Assembly: GCA_902781705.1 (NCBI GenBank)
Contig: CACZKE010000009.1
Coordinates: forward strand, 38,613-102,612
Source: an uncultured Bacteroidia bacterium
GTDB taxonomy: Bacteria; Bacteroidota; Bacteroidia; Bacteroidales; UBA932
Length of the DNA stretch: 64,000 nt
Direction of reading: 5' to 3'
Numbering within the stretch: position 1 is the stretch's first letter; the number at the start of each line of letters is the position of its first letter. The notes below the pieces were generated by a model, which ran no database searches, was not told where the DNA came from, and saw only the letters and a list, made by a program, of their open reading frames with translations. Positions 8,566 through 16,155 of the stretch are shown here, piece by piece. The translations under genes were made by a program, and so were the position numbers.

Positions 8566-9326
8566 CACCCTCTCCGAAGGAAGTTTTCAACCGAGCTGAG
8601 CTCCTGCTTGGGGCCGACGGGATGGAGCGCCTCGCCTCCGTCCGCGTCATCCTTTTCGGCGTGGGCGGCGTGGGCAGCTGGTGCGCCGAAGGCCTTATCC
8701 GAAGCGGGGTCACGCACCTGACCCTGGTCGATGCGGACCGTGTCGCCCCCTCCAACATCAACCGCCAGCGGATGGCCACGGTCCATACCGTCGGCCGCTC
8801 CAAAGTGGAGGTTCTCCGGGAAATGCTGCTGGAAATCAATCCCTCCGCTGAAATCACGGCGGTTGAGGCCCGTTTTACCGATGCTACGGCCGAATCCTTT
8901 GCACTGGGGAACTACGACTATATCATCGACGCGATCGACGCCCTGAAGGACAAGGCCGCCCTGATCCTGCACGCCACGGCCACCCCGGCCACCTTCTTCT
9001 CCTCGATGGGCGCCGCCTGCAAGATCGACCCGACCAAGATCCGCGTGGCCTCTTTCTGGGAAGTCCGCGGCTGCCCCCTCGGCGCCATGCTCCGCAAGAA
9101 ACTCCGCAAGGCCGGCACCCTGCCCGCAAAGGACTTCCTCTGCGTCTATGACGAAGAACTCTTGGAGAATCGCGGCGCCGACACCGCCCTCCCCGAAGAA
9201 CTGAAATTCGAGAAAAAGGCCCACAACGGCTCCCTCGTCACCGTCACCGCCCCCTTCGGCTTCACCCTGGCCTCGCTGGTGATTCAGGACTGCCTGCAGT
9301 CGGGGCAGATGCCCTTGACCAGGTAA
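8562..9326 (+). CDS. tcdA: tRNA threonylcarbamoyladenosine dehydratase
   Basis: E1-like, ATP-dependent enzyme that cyclises t6A37 in ANN-decoding tRNAs to ct6A. The ATG at 8562 (MTPSPKEVFNRAELLLG) overlaps the preceding stop and gives 254 residues, normal for the family. The Rossmann/adenylation motif VILFGVGGVGSWCAEGLIRSG lies near residues 27-47, followed by DADRVAPSNINRQ. The 3' end overlaps the convergent Fur-family gene by 43 bases, which is more than usual. It is the last gene of the chain that begins at 5565. Confidence 0.92.
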   Translation: MTPSPKEVFNRAELLLGADGMERLASVRVILFGVGGVGSWCAEGLIRSGVTHLTLVDADRVAPSNINRQRMATVHTVGRSKVEVLREMLLEINPSAEITAVEARFTDATAESFALGNYDYIIDAIDALKDKAALILHATATPATFFSSMGAACKIDPTKIRVASFWEVRGCPLGAMLRKKLRKAGTLPAKDFLCVYDEELLENRGADTALPEELKFEKKAHNGSLVTVTAPFGFTLASLVIQDCLQSGQMPLTR

Positions 9327-9703
9327 TTGACCGTCCGGGCGGCAAAACCCTCCGGAACGGAAACCGGCGGGATGGGCGTACCTTCCAGGCAGAAGGTCCG
9401 GTGGCACTTTTCACAGTAGAAATGGACATGGAGGTCATCGTCCTCGTCGTCATGATGGCTGTGGCAGAGTTCGTAGCGCACCCCGTCGCCGGTATCCTCG
9501 AGGACATGGACCAGATGCGCTTCCCGGAAGGCCTGCAACGACCTGAAAACGTTGGACTTGTCGATGGTTTCCAGGACTCCCTCGAGTTCGGTCATGGACA
9601 TGGGGCGCCCGGCCTCCGACAGCGCCCGCGCAATCAGGATCCGGTTCGCCGTGGGTTTCACCCCATGGTGCTCCATCAGTTCGACCAGATGATTCTCTTC
9701 CAT
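9284..9703 (-). CDS. Fur-family transcriptional repressor
   Basis: Metal- or peroxide-responsive repressor, 139 residues from the ATG at 9703 (MEENHLVELMEHHGVKPTAN). The winged helix covers about residues 10-80. The C-terminal half carries the metal region CHSHHDDEDDDLHVHFYCEKC plus a second cysteine pair in ICPDCRQS, as expected for a Zn-structured Fur/Zur/PerR protein. An upstream in-frame extension was rejected because a consensus promoter sits directly before this ATG. Whether it senses Fe, Zn or peroxide is not clear. No target operator was recognised nearby. Confidence 0.9.
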   Translation of the reverse strand: MEENHLVELMEHHGVKPTANRILIARALSEAGRPMSMTELEGVLETIDKSNVFRSLQAFREAHLVHVLEDTGDGVRYELCHSHHDDEDDDLHVHFYCEKCHRTFCLEGTPIPPVSVPEGFAARTVNYLVKGICPDCRQS

Positions 9704-9711
9704 ATCAGGAG

Positions 9712-9742
9712 CAAAGATAGCACAGTTCCCCCGCAAAAGCAA
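9712..9742 (-). promoter_or_regulatory. Promoter of the Fur-family gene
   Basis: Minus-strand TTG (9740-9742), 20 bases, TATCTTTG (9712-9719). Only 8 bases separate it from the start codon, so the mRNA would have almost no leader. Confidence 0.65.
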
Positions 9743-9824
9743 TCCCCATTTATAGGGATATGCGGTGCGGGGACCGGTCCTGCTCCTCCACGGCTCCGAG
9801 GCCGTCGCTTTTTTCCGCCGTCTC

Positions 9825-9855
9825 TTGCACAATCCGGCGGATTGACGTACATTTG
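9825..9855 (+). promoter_or_regulatory. Promoter upstream of the folded leader
   Basis: Plus-strand TTG (9825-9827), 20 bases, TACATTTG (9848-9855), a full -7 match. It predicts RNA starting near 9860 and a 5' leader of about 145 bases before the gene at 10004. Confidence 0.7.
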
Positions 9856-9892
9856 CACCGCCAAAGCATTTTTCATGCGTACCTGATTTTCA

Positions 9893-10003
9893 GCGACAAC
9901 AGTATTTCTTCCATCCGGGCGAAGGCCTAAACCTTCGGACAGGGCGTATTGTACCCTGACGGGCCGGGGACCCGGAAATCGTTCATTCAAATACTGTTAT
10001 CGC
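9893..10003 (+). promoter_or_regulatory. Strongly structured 5' leader, candidate cis-regulatory RNA
   Basis: An outer helix pairs 9893-9907 with 9989-10003: GCGA and AACAGTATTT against AAATACTGTT and TCGC, with a single mismatch. An inner helix pairs TCCGGG (9914-9919) with CCCGGA (9971-9976). Inside it are two hairpins: CGAAGG/CCTTCG (9920-9937) and CAGGG/CCCTG (9940-9958). The outer helix ends at the base before the ATG at 10004, so it would hide the ribosome entry region. I do not recognise a known riboswitch class. Confidence 0.6.
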
Positions 10004-10519
10004 ATGTCAAGCAAAAAGTACACGCTTGTCGCCTGGACCGAGAACGGAGAGGTCCGGATGGTCCCTTCCCTGATCCATGTCGCTTCGAAGCCCTACCGCG
10101 ACCGGATCGAACGGGTTGAATCCCGGTGGGAGGAGGTAAACGACGAAATCGGCTGGCTCCTTGCGCAAAGCCGCGCCCATGAGGACTTCGCCCGGTTCCT
10201 CCTGCGGGTTGGCCATCCCCGCAAAGCCTATGTCGAGTTCGAGAACGCCGCCCGTGTCTGCACCTGGTGCTCGGACACCCTGTGGCTCCAGGGAGAGAGT
10301 TGCGACTTCCCCGCCCTGCCCCTCCTGTACCGCTTCCTCGCCATGCACCGCGAATGCGTCCGTCTTGCCGCCAAAGACCGGTTTCTTACCCTCGCCTACG
10401 AAGGCAGCGAACTGGAGTCCGACTACCTCTTCTTCACCCGGGACGACCGGGAAACCGAGAGGATCTTCGACGCCTGTTTCGAAAGCAGGAAAGCCTGGCG
10501 GTTCGGGAAAGGCAACTGA
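10004..10519 (+). CDS. Hypothetical protein behind a structured leader
   Basis: A 171-residue soluble protein I do not recognise. It begins MSSKKYTLVAWTENGEVRMV and has mixed charged/aromatic composition, with a helical middle section (RAHEDFARFLLRVGHPRKAY). It has no signal peptide, no membrane segment and no obvious catalytic motif; four cysteines are scattered. It is a single-gene unit preceded by a consensus promoter and a folded 145-base leader whose outer helix abuts the start codon. That suggests translational control, but the function is unknown. Confidence 0.7.
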   Translation: MSSKKYTLVAWTENGEVRMVPSLIHVASKPYRDRIERVESRWEEVNDEIGWLLAQSRAHEDFARFLLRVGHPRKAYVEFENAARVCTWCSDTLWLQGESCDFPALPLLYRFLAMHRECVRLAAKDRFLTLAYEGSELESDYLFFTRDDRETERIFDACFESRKAWRFGKGN

Positions 10520-10832
10520 CCCGGGCCGTCGGGCCCCTCCCCCTGCCCGTGTCCGGGGGTGGACACGCCTCCGGGAGGGTATCTTCCTTCCTCAATCAAC
10601 GGTTTCATCGAACCTTCGGCACGGCGCAGGGAACAATAATATGGGTTTTTGTGTCCGGGCACGTGCTACTGCATGTAAGAGGGCACATTTGGGGGTAAAA
10701 ACGTGTCCTCTGACGTGCCGTTCCTGAACAAAAGCATTCATGAAACAACGCCCTTCATTGACAAATTGAGACGAATTGATTAGTTTTGCTGCCGCCGGCG
10801 ACTCCGCAAAGATACGGAATAAGTCGCGGGAA
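10520..10832. other. Intergenic region with a hairpin element and a possible small leftward gene
   Basis: The region contains a nested inverted repeat: GGCACGT (10658-10664) with ACGTGCC (10713-10719), enclosing AGAGGGCAC (10678-10686) with GTGTCCTCT (10703-10711). A minus-strand reading frame of 49 codons spans 10592-10741 (starts MNAFVQERHVRGH) across the hairpin. No terminator for thrA or for the 10004 gene is obvious. Confidence 0.4.
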
Positions 10833-10837
10833 TCAAA
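10807..10837 (-). promoter_or_regulatory. Leftward consensus promoter at the end of thrA
   Basis: Minus-strand TTTG (10834-10837), 19 bases, TATCTTTG (10807-10814). It points into the intergenic hairpin region rather than at a recognised gene. Confidence 0.5.
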
Positions 10838-13196
10838 TGGACAGCATGATATCGTTCAGGAGGCCGCCGGCGGTCTGGCGGGTACCGGCACCGGCGCCCT
10901 GGATGAGCATCGGCGAAGGATAGTCGCCTGTCGTGATCATAATGGCGTTGTCGGTGCCCCGGAGGGCATAGAGCGGACTGTCGGGTCCCACTTCCTGGAG
11001 GCCCACGGTCGCGTGTCCTTCGGCGTCCACGGAGGCGACATAGCGGAGCTTCAGCCCCTTGGCGGCCGCCGCGGCATAGCGCTCGGCGATGTCGGCGGGA
11101 ACGGGCTCCAGCTTCACCTGGGACTCTTCCAGCGGAATACCGGTCTGGCGGCTCAGGATGAGGATCTTCCGGAGGACGTCCTTCCCGCTGAGGTCGATGT
11201 TCGGGTCAGGCTCCGTATAGCCCTTGATCCGCGCCTCTTCCACCAATTCTTCAAATCCAACGCCTTTATAGTTGTCCATCAAGTAGTTGAGCGTTCCTGA
11301 AAGTACGGCATCCATCCGCACGAGCGTATCGCCGCTCTGGACCACGCGGTCCAGCGTCACCAAGACCGGAAGGGCGGCGCCGGCCGTCGTCTCATACCGG
11401 AGAGACACCCCGGCCTTGTGCGCCTGCTCCTGGAGCGCCTTGAACTGCGCATAGGTACCGGAAAAGGGAATCTTGTTGCAGGCCACGACGCTGTAGCCGC
11501 TCCGGAACAGGGCGGGATACCGGAAACCGATTTCCCCGCTGGCGGTGCAGTCCACGAAGAGGGAATTCTCCAGCGAAAGTTCGGCGAGCGCATCGACATA
11601 CCCGTTCCCGGGTGTCCCGGCGTCCAGCCGCTCCTGCGCATGCTGCAGGTCGATCCCTTCCGTGTCGATGACATACCGCCGGCTGTTGGCAAGGCCACAT
11701 ACCCGAAGTTCCTTCCCGGAGCGCTTGGCGATAGAGGCGGCATTCTCGGAAAGCATTTCGACCAACGCTTTACCTACACGCCCATAACCGGCTATAAACA
11801 AATTGATTACCTTATTACTCCACTTATCGAAGAACTCCCGATGGATAGCCCGGATGGCGACCTCTGCCCGGACTGAGGGAACGATGACGGAAATATTGCG
11901 TTCGGAGGACCCCTGCGCCGTGGCGCGCACCGGGATGCTATGCGCCCCGAGGGCGGCTAGCATCCGGCCCGTCGCTCCGCTATGGCCCAGGATGTCATCC
12001 CCGATCAGGCACACGATCGAGAATCCGGTCTCCACCTTCAGGGGGTTCAGTTTTCCGAGGGAAATCTCGTAGGCGAAGCAGGCGTCGGCCGCTTCCCGGG
12101 CCTTTTCGGCATCTTCCTCGGCAATGGCGATGCACATCGAATGGACCGAGGAGGCCTGGGTAATGAGGATGATGTTGATCCCCTTGCGGCTCAGCGCATC
12201 GAAAAGCCGGGAGGAGAATCCGGGGACACCCACCATCCCGCTTCCCTCCAGGGAAATGAGGGCGATGTGGTCCGAATGGGCGATGCCGATCACCCCGTCC
12301 CGCACGCGCGGCGGGTTCCGCTCCACGAGCGTACCCGGTTCGTCCGGGTGGAACGTATCCTTCACATAGATGGGAATTCCCTCTTCCACAACGGGTTGGA
12401 TGGTCGGCGGGTAGATGACCTTGGCTCCGAAATGGGACAGTTCCTGCGCCGCCCGGTAGGAGATGTTCGGGATGGGACGGGCCGTCGGGACCACCTTGGG
12501 GTTGGCGGTCATGATGCCCGGCACGTCGGTCCAGATCTCCACACGGCGGGCGTGGATGCCCACGGCGAAAAGCGAAGCCGTATAATCGGATCCGCCCCGG
12601 CCCAGGGTAGCGACCCGGCCGTTGGCGTCCTTGCCGATGAAGCCCGGCACGACGAAAAGTTCCACGTGCGGGTTCGAGTTTACGGCCTTGGAAACGCGTG
12701 CATAGGTTTCCGGCTCGTCCACGACGCCGCCGGACACCTGCACCAACTCCCTGGCATCCAACCACTCGCAGGTGATGCCCAGGGAACGGAACTTGTCCGT
12801 CAGGATGGTCGTAGAGAACAGTTCGCCGAAACTTTCGATGGCATCCTGCGACGCCGGGCTCAGTTCGCCCAGCAGGAAAACCCCGTAGGCGATCCCTTCC
12901 AGCGAATCGAAGAGCGCATCGACCGAGGCGGCGGTCTGCTGCTGGTATCCGTCCGGAAGCAGTTCCCGGATGATGGTATGATGGCGCTCGCGGAGATCGG
13001 CGATAAGCCCCTTGTAGGACTCGTCCTTCCGGGCGGCCCGGCAGCCGGTCTCGATCAGGGCGTCGGTACATCCGCTGACGGCGGAGGAGACCACGATGGT
13101 CCGGTCCGCCTCCAGGGATTTCCGGACGATGTCGATTACCCGGAGCATCGCTTCCGATGAGGCGACGGAAGTGCCGCCGAATTTGAGTACTTGCAT
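10833..13196 (-). CDS. thrA: Bifunctional aspartate kinase / homoserine dehydrogenase
   Basis: Fused enzyme catalysing the first and third steps of the aspartate pathway. The kinase domain covers about residues 1-290 (start MQVLKFGGTSVASSEAM; TLGRGGSDYTASLFA near 205), tandem ACT regulatory domains about 310-445, and homoserine dehydrogenase about 450-787 with the Rossmann motif FIAGYGRVGKALVE and the late GYTEPDPNIDLSGKDVLRK block. At 787 residues it is slightly shorter than Escherichia coli ThrA but has all domains. It lies 6 bases after metX and ends the metY-metX-thrA operon, so homoserine is made by the same transcript that uses it for methionine. Threonine feedback is presumed from the ACT domains. 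Confidence 0.96.
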   Translation of the reverse strand: MQVLKFGGTSVASSEAMLRVIDIVRKSLEADRTIVVSSAVSGCTDALIETGCRAARKDESYKGLIADLRERHHTIIRELLPDGYQQQTAASVDALFDSLEGIAYGVFLLGELSPASQDAIESFGELFSTTILTDKFRSLGITCEWLDARELVQVSGGVVDEPETYARVSKAVNSNPHVELFVVPGFIGKDANGRVATLGRGGSDYTASLFAVGIHARRVEIWTDVPGIMTANPKVVPTARPIPNISYRAAQELSHFGAKVIYPPTIQPVVEEGIPIYVKDTFHPDEPGTLVERNPPRVRDGVIGIAHSDHIALISLEGSGMVGVPGFSSRLFDALSRKGINIILITQASSVHSMCIAIAEEDAEKAREAADACFAYEISLGKLNPLKVETGFSIVCLIGDDILGHSGATGRMLAALGAHSIPVRATAQGSSERNISVIVPSVRAEVAIRAIHREFFDKWSNKVINLFIAGYGRVGKALVEMLSENAASIAKRSGKELRVCGLANSRRYVIDTEGIDLQHAQERLDAGTPGNGYVDALAELSLENSLFVDCTASGEIGFRYPALFRSGYSVVACNKIPFSGTYAQFKALQEQAHKAGVSLRYETTAGAALPVLVTLDRVVQSGDTLVRMDAVLSGTLNYLMDNYKGVGFEELVEEARIKGYTEPDPNIDLSGKDVLRKILILSRQTGIPLEESQVKLEPVPADIAERYAAAAAKGLKLRYVASVDAEGHATVGLQEVGPDSPLYALRGTDNAIMITTGDYPSPMLIQGAGAGTRQTAGGLLNDIMLSI

Positions 13197-13202
13197 AGTT
13201 CG

Positions 13203-14207
13203 TTATTTCATGATAATAGCCGTCAGCCGGGCTGTTTCCAGGAGGAAACCGTCGTGGCCGAAGCGGGATGAGATTTCAATGTAGTCCGCCCCGGGGATCC
13301 AGCGTGCCCAGACGGATGATTCCTGCGGCGGGAACAGGGCGTCCGTGTCGATGGACACGACCGTCGTCCGGGCCTTGATCCGGCCCAGGGCGGCCTCGAC
13401 GCCCCCGCGTCCCCGGCCCACATTGTGGCTGTCCAGGGCATCGCACAGGGTATGGTAGGAATAGGCGTCGAACTGGCGCCGGACGAGTTTTTCGCCCTGG
13501 TACCGTTCGTAGGAAGCGGCCCGGCCGGCGAAGAGCGTGTCGGGATCGGCCTCGAACTGGGTCAGGCCATAGCCGTCGAAGCAGCGGTAAGTGATGAGGG
13601 CCTGGGCGCGGGCGCACTTGAGGCCGGCCGCACCGCCGCTGAGGTCCCTGGCTTCACGGAAAGTGGGATCGGCCTCCAGGGCCATCCGCTGCGCTTCCAC
13701 GGTCGCGGACAGGTACGGGGATACGCGAGGGGCCGTGGCGATGAAGACGCAGCGCTTGAACACCGCCGGCTCCGTCACCGCCCACTCGATGGCCTGGAAA
13801 CCGCCGATGGAACTTCCGATCAGAAGGTCCACCCGATTGATTCCCAGCGATTTTCTCACCGCAACTGTGGCGGCGACCATATCCCGGACCGTCACCTTCG
13901 GGAAGTCCAGGAGCCAGGGCTTCCCGGTGGCGGGATTCTCCCGGGCAGGCCCCTCGGAACCATAGGCGGACCCAAGCATGTTCACGCAGGCGACGAAGTT
14001 CTTCTCCGTGTCGATGGCCTTGCCCGGTCCCACCATCTCCGGCCACCAGTCCTCGGGATCGCTGTTTGCGGTCAGGGCGTGGCAAACCCAGATGACGGGA
14101 CGCTTTCCGTCCCAGGCATCCTGGGAGGTATGATAGACGACCCGGGCCGGGGAAAGCACTCCCCCGGCCTCGAGTTCCAGTGTAACGGTCAGTTCTTTCC
14201 TAAGCAT
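13203..14207 (-). CDS. metX: Homoserine O-acetyltransferase
   Basis: Alpha/beta-hydrolase-fold enzyme that acetylates homoserine for direct sulfhydrylation. The catalytic Ser is in LLIGSSIGGFQAIEWA (about residue 133), the Asp in SIDTDALFPP (about 292) and the His in RFGHDGFLLE (about 323). I prefer the ATG at 14207 (MLRKELTVTL), which overlaps the metY stop by 8 bases; an in-frame ATG at 14219 would add four residues. It lies between metY and thrA in one operon. Acetyl rather than succinyl transfer is inferred from the MetX family and the MetY partner. Confidence 0.93.
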   Translation of the reverse strand: MLRKELTVTLELEAGGVLSPARVVYHTSQDAWDGKRPVIWVCHALTANSDPEDWWPEMVGPGKAIDTEKNFVACVNMLGSAYGSEGPARENPATGKPWLLDFPKVTVRDMVAATVAVRKSLGINRVDLLIGSSIGGFQAIEWAVTEPAVFKRCVFIATAPRVSPYLSATVEAQRMALEADPTFREARDLSGGAAGLKCARAQALITYRCFDGYGLTQFEADPDTLFAGRAASYERYQGEKLVRRQFDAYSYHTLCDALDSHNVGRGRGGVEAALGRIKARTTVVSIDTDALFPPQESSVWARWIPGADYIEISSRFGHDGFLLETARLTAIIMK

Positions 14208-15483
14208 GGGCAGCGGCATCCAGAGCGTTCGACAGGTCGGCGATGATGTCGTCGGGATCTTCCAGGCCGATGGACAGGCGCATCAGGTCCGGCGCCACGC
14301 CGGCGGCGCGCAATTGCTCGTCCGTGAGTTGGCGATGCGTATGGGAGGCCGGATGCAGGATGCAGGTATGGCAGTCCGCGACATGCGTTTCGATGGTGAC
14401 GAGTTTCAGGGCATCCATGAAGCGGTTGTCGAATGCGCGGCCGCCCTTGAGGCCCAGGCACATGACGCCACAGGAGCCCTCCGGCAGGTATTTGAGTTGC
14501 TTCCCATGCTCGGGATCGCCGGGAAGGTCCGGGAAACGGACCCAGGCCACGGCGGGATGGGCCTGGAGGAACTGCGCCACCTTCAGGGCGCTTTCCGTAT
14601 GGCGGCGGATCCTCAGGTGGAGCGTCTGGAGTCCCAGGTTCAGATAGAAGGCGTTCTGGGGGCTCTGGATGGCCCCCAGGTCCCGCATCAAGTGCGTGAC
14701 CGCCTTCGTGATGAAGGCCGCCTTGCCGAACTTCTTCGTGTAGGTAAGCCCATGGTAGGACGCATCGGGCGTCGTGAGGCCGGGGAACTTCTCCGCATGG
14801 GCGTCCCAGTCGAAGTTCCCGCTGTCCACGATGCAGCCGCCCACGGTCACGCCGTGACCGTCGATGTACTTGGTCGTGGAATGGGTGACGATGTCGGCGC
14901 CCCATTCGAAGGGACGGCAATGGATCGGAGTCGCAAAGGTATTGTCCACCACCAGCGGCACACCGTGGTCATGGGCGATCTTCGCAAAGCGCTCGATATC
15001 CAGCACTTCCACACCGGGATTGGAGAGCGTTTCCCCGAAAAGGAGTTTCGTCCCGGGACGGAAGCAGGCGTTCACCTCTTCGTCCGTGGCCTTGTGGTCC
15101 ACGAACGTCACCTCGATTCCCATCTGCTTCAGGGTGACGCCCAGCAGGTTGAAGGTTCCGCCGTAGATGTTGTTCAGACTCACGATGTGGTCCCCCGCCT
15201 TGCAGATGTTCAGGCAGGCGAACAGGTTCGCCGCCTGGCCGGAGGAGGTCAGGACTGCGCCCACGCCGCCTTCCAGCGCGGCAATGCGGGCTGCAACGGC
15301 ATCGTTGGTGGGATTTTGGAGACGGGTGTAGAAGTAACCGCTGTCTTCCAGGTCGAAGAGCCGGCCCATCTGGTCGGAGGTCTCGTATTTGAAGGTCGTG
15401 CTCTGCACGATGGGCATCTGCCGGGGTTCGCCGCGTCCGGGCGTGTAGCCCGCATGGACGCAAAGGGTGTCGATCTTGCTCAT
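14200..15483 (-). CDS. metY: O-acetylhomoserine sulfhydrylase (aminocarboxypropyltransferase)
   Basis: PLP enzyme making homocysteine from O-acetylhomoserine and sulfide. From the ATG at 15483 (MSKIDTLCVHAGYTPGRGEP) it is 427 residues, normal for MetY. The PLP lysine is in THSTTKYIDGHGVTVGG (about residue 209), the pyridoxal-binding LTSSGQAANLFA stretch is near 80, and the NPT motif (LQNPTNDAVAARIAALEGG) near 60. The open frame continues far upstream without family similarity, and a perfect promoter lies just before this ATG. It is the first gene of metY-metX-thrA. Confidence 0.96.
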   Translation of the reverse strand: MSKIDTLCVHAGYTPGRGEPRQMPIVQSTTFKYETSDQMGRLFDLEDSGYFYTRLQNPTNDAVAARIAALEGGVGAVLTSSGQAANLFACLNICKAGDHIVSLNNIYGGTFNLLGVTLKQMGIEVTFVDHKATDEEVNACFRPGTKLLFGETLSNPGVEVLDIERFAKIAHDHGVPLVVDNTFATPIHCRPFEWGADIVTHSTTKYIDGHGVTVGGCIVDSGNFDWDAHAEKFPGLTTPDASYHGLTYTKKFGKAAFITKAVTHLMRDLGAIQSPQNAFYLNLGLQTLHLRIRRHTESALKVAQFLQAHPAVAWVRFPDLPGDPEHGKQLKYLPEGSCGVMCLGLKGGRAFDNRFMDALKLVTIETHVADCHTCILHPASHTHRQLTDEQLRAAGVAPDLMRLSIGLEDPDDIIADLSNALDAAAHA

Positions 15484-15502
15484 TTTCTTTCCATTTTCCG
15501 GA

Positions 15503-15534
15503 CAAAGGTACAATCTCCGGAACAATCTTCCAAA
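15503..15534 (-). promoter_or_regulatory. metY-metX-thrA promoter
   Basis: Minus-strand TTTG (15531-15534), exactly 20 bases, TACCTTTG (15503-15510): a perfect Bacteroidota promoter. The predicted leader is only about 15 bases, which leaves no room for a SAM riboswitch. Confidence 0.8.
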
Positions 15535-15561
15535 ATTCTTCATTAAATCAGAAAATAATTC

Positions 15562-15569
15562 TATATTTG
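15562..15569 (+). promoter_or_regulatory. -7 element of the Lrp/AsnC gene
   Basis: Plus-strand TATATTTG matches TAnnTTTG; no good -33 element is seen. Divergent from the metY promoter with about 30 bases between the two -7 elements. Confidence 0.45.
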
Positions 15570-15637
15570 CCAAACAACAAGCCTTATTTGGAAAAAATGC
15601 ATAGATTTTAAGCAAACCATGGAAAAATATTCTGGCC

Positions 15638-16105
15638 ATGAATGATATCCTCCTCGACTCCACCGACCTGGACATCCTCCGCGCCCTGCAGGAGAATGCC
15701 CGCCTGACCACCAAGGAACTCGCCGCCCGCGTGAACCTCTCCACCACCCCCGTCTTCGAACGGCTCAAGCGCCTGGAACGCAGCGGCTTCATCCAAAAGT
15801 ACGTCGCCGTCCTGGACGCGGAGAAACTGCATCTGGGCTTCGTCGTGTTCTGCTCGGTCAAACTCAAGCAGATGAGCCGGGAAACGGCGCAGGCCTTCGT
15901 TTCCGTGGTCAAGGACATTCCGCAGGTCGCCGAGTGCTACAACATCTCCGGCGAGTACGATTATCTCCTGAAAATCCACGCTCCGGACATGAAATACTAC
16001 AACGAGTTCATCATCAACGTCCTCGGCACCATCGACTCCATCGGCAGCATCCTTTCCTCCTTCGTGATGAACGAAATAAAAAACACGCACGCGCTGTATC
16101 TGTAA
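15638..16105 (+). CDS. Lrp/AsnC-family transcriptional regulator
   Basis: A 155-residue feast/famine regulator. The N-terminal HTH (about residues 5-55) has the family signature LDSTDLDILRALQENARLTT and LAARVNLSTTPVFERLKRLE, and the C-terminal ligand-binding RAM domain (about 65-145) includes GEYDYLLKIH. It is divergently transcribed from metY, so control of the methionine/threonine operon is a reasonable inference. The shared control region is only about 150 bases. The effector amino acid is unknown. Confidence 0.93.
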   Translation: MNDILLDSTDLDILRALQENARLTTKELAARVNLSTTPVFERLKRLERSGFIQKYVAVLDAEKLHLGFVVFCSVKLKQMSRETAQAFVSVVKDIPQVAECYNISGEYDYLLKIHAPDMKYYNEFIINVLGTIDSIGSILSSFVMNEIKNTHALYL

Positions 16106-16155
16106 GGCTTTTTTGCTATCTTTGTATATTATACAACAACCGCATCTTCTTTTTT

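Noticed and set aside
10423-10662. Leftward 79-codon frame overlapping the 10004 gene
   Set aside because: It runs antisense into the 10004-10519 gene and has no recognisable composition; the alternative 49-codon frame is better placed but also unproven.
15484-15510. SAM riboswitch before metY
   Set aside because: The consensus promoter leaves a leader of about 15 bases, too short for any riboswitch.
15484-15918. N-terminal extension of metY
   Set aside because: The frame stays open, but it is low-complexity, antisense to the Lrp gene, and crosses the perfect promoter at 15503-15534. The MSKIDTLC start matches the family.
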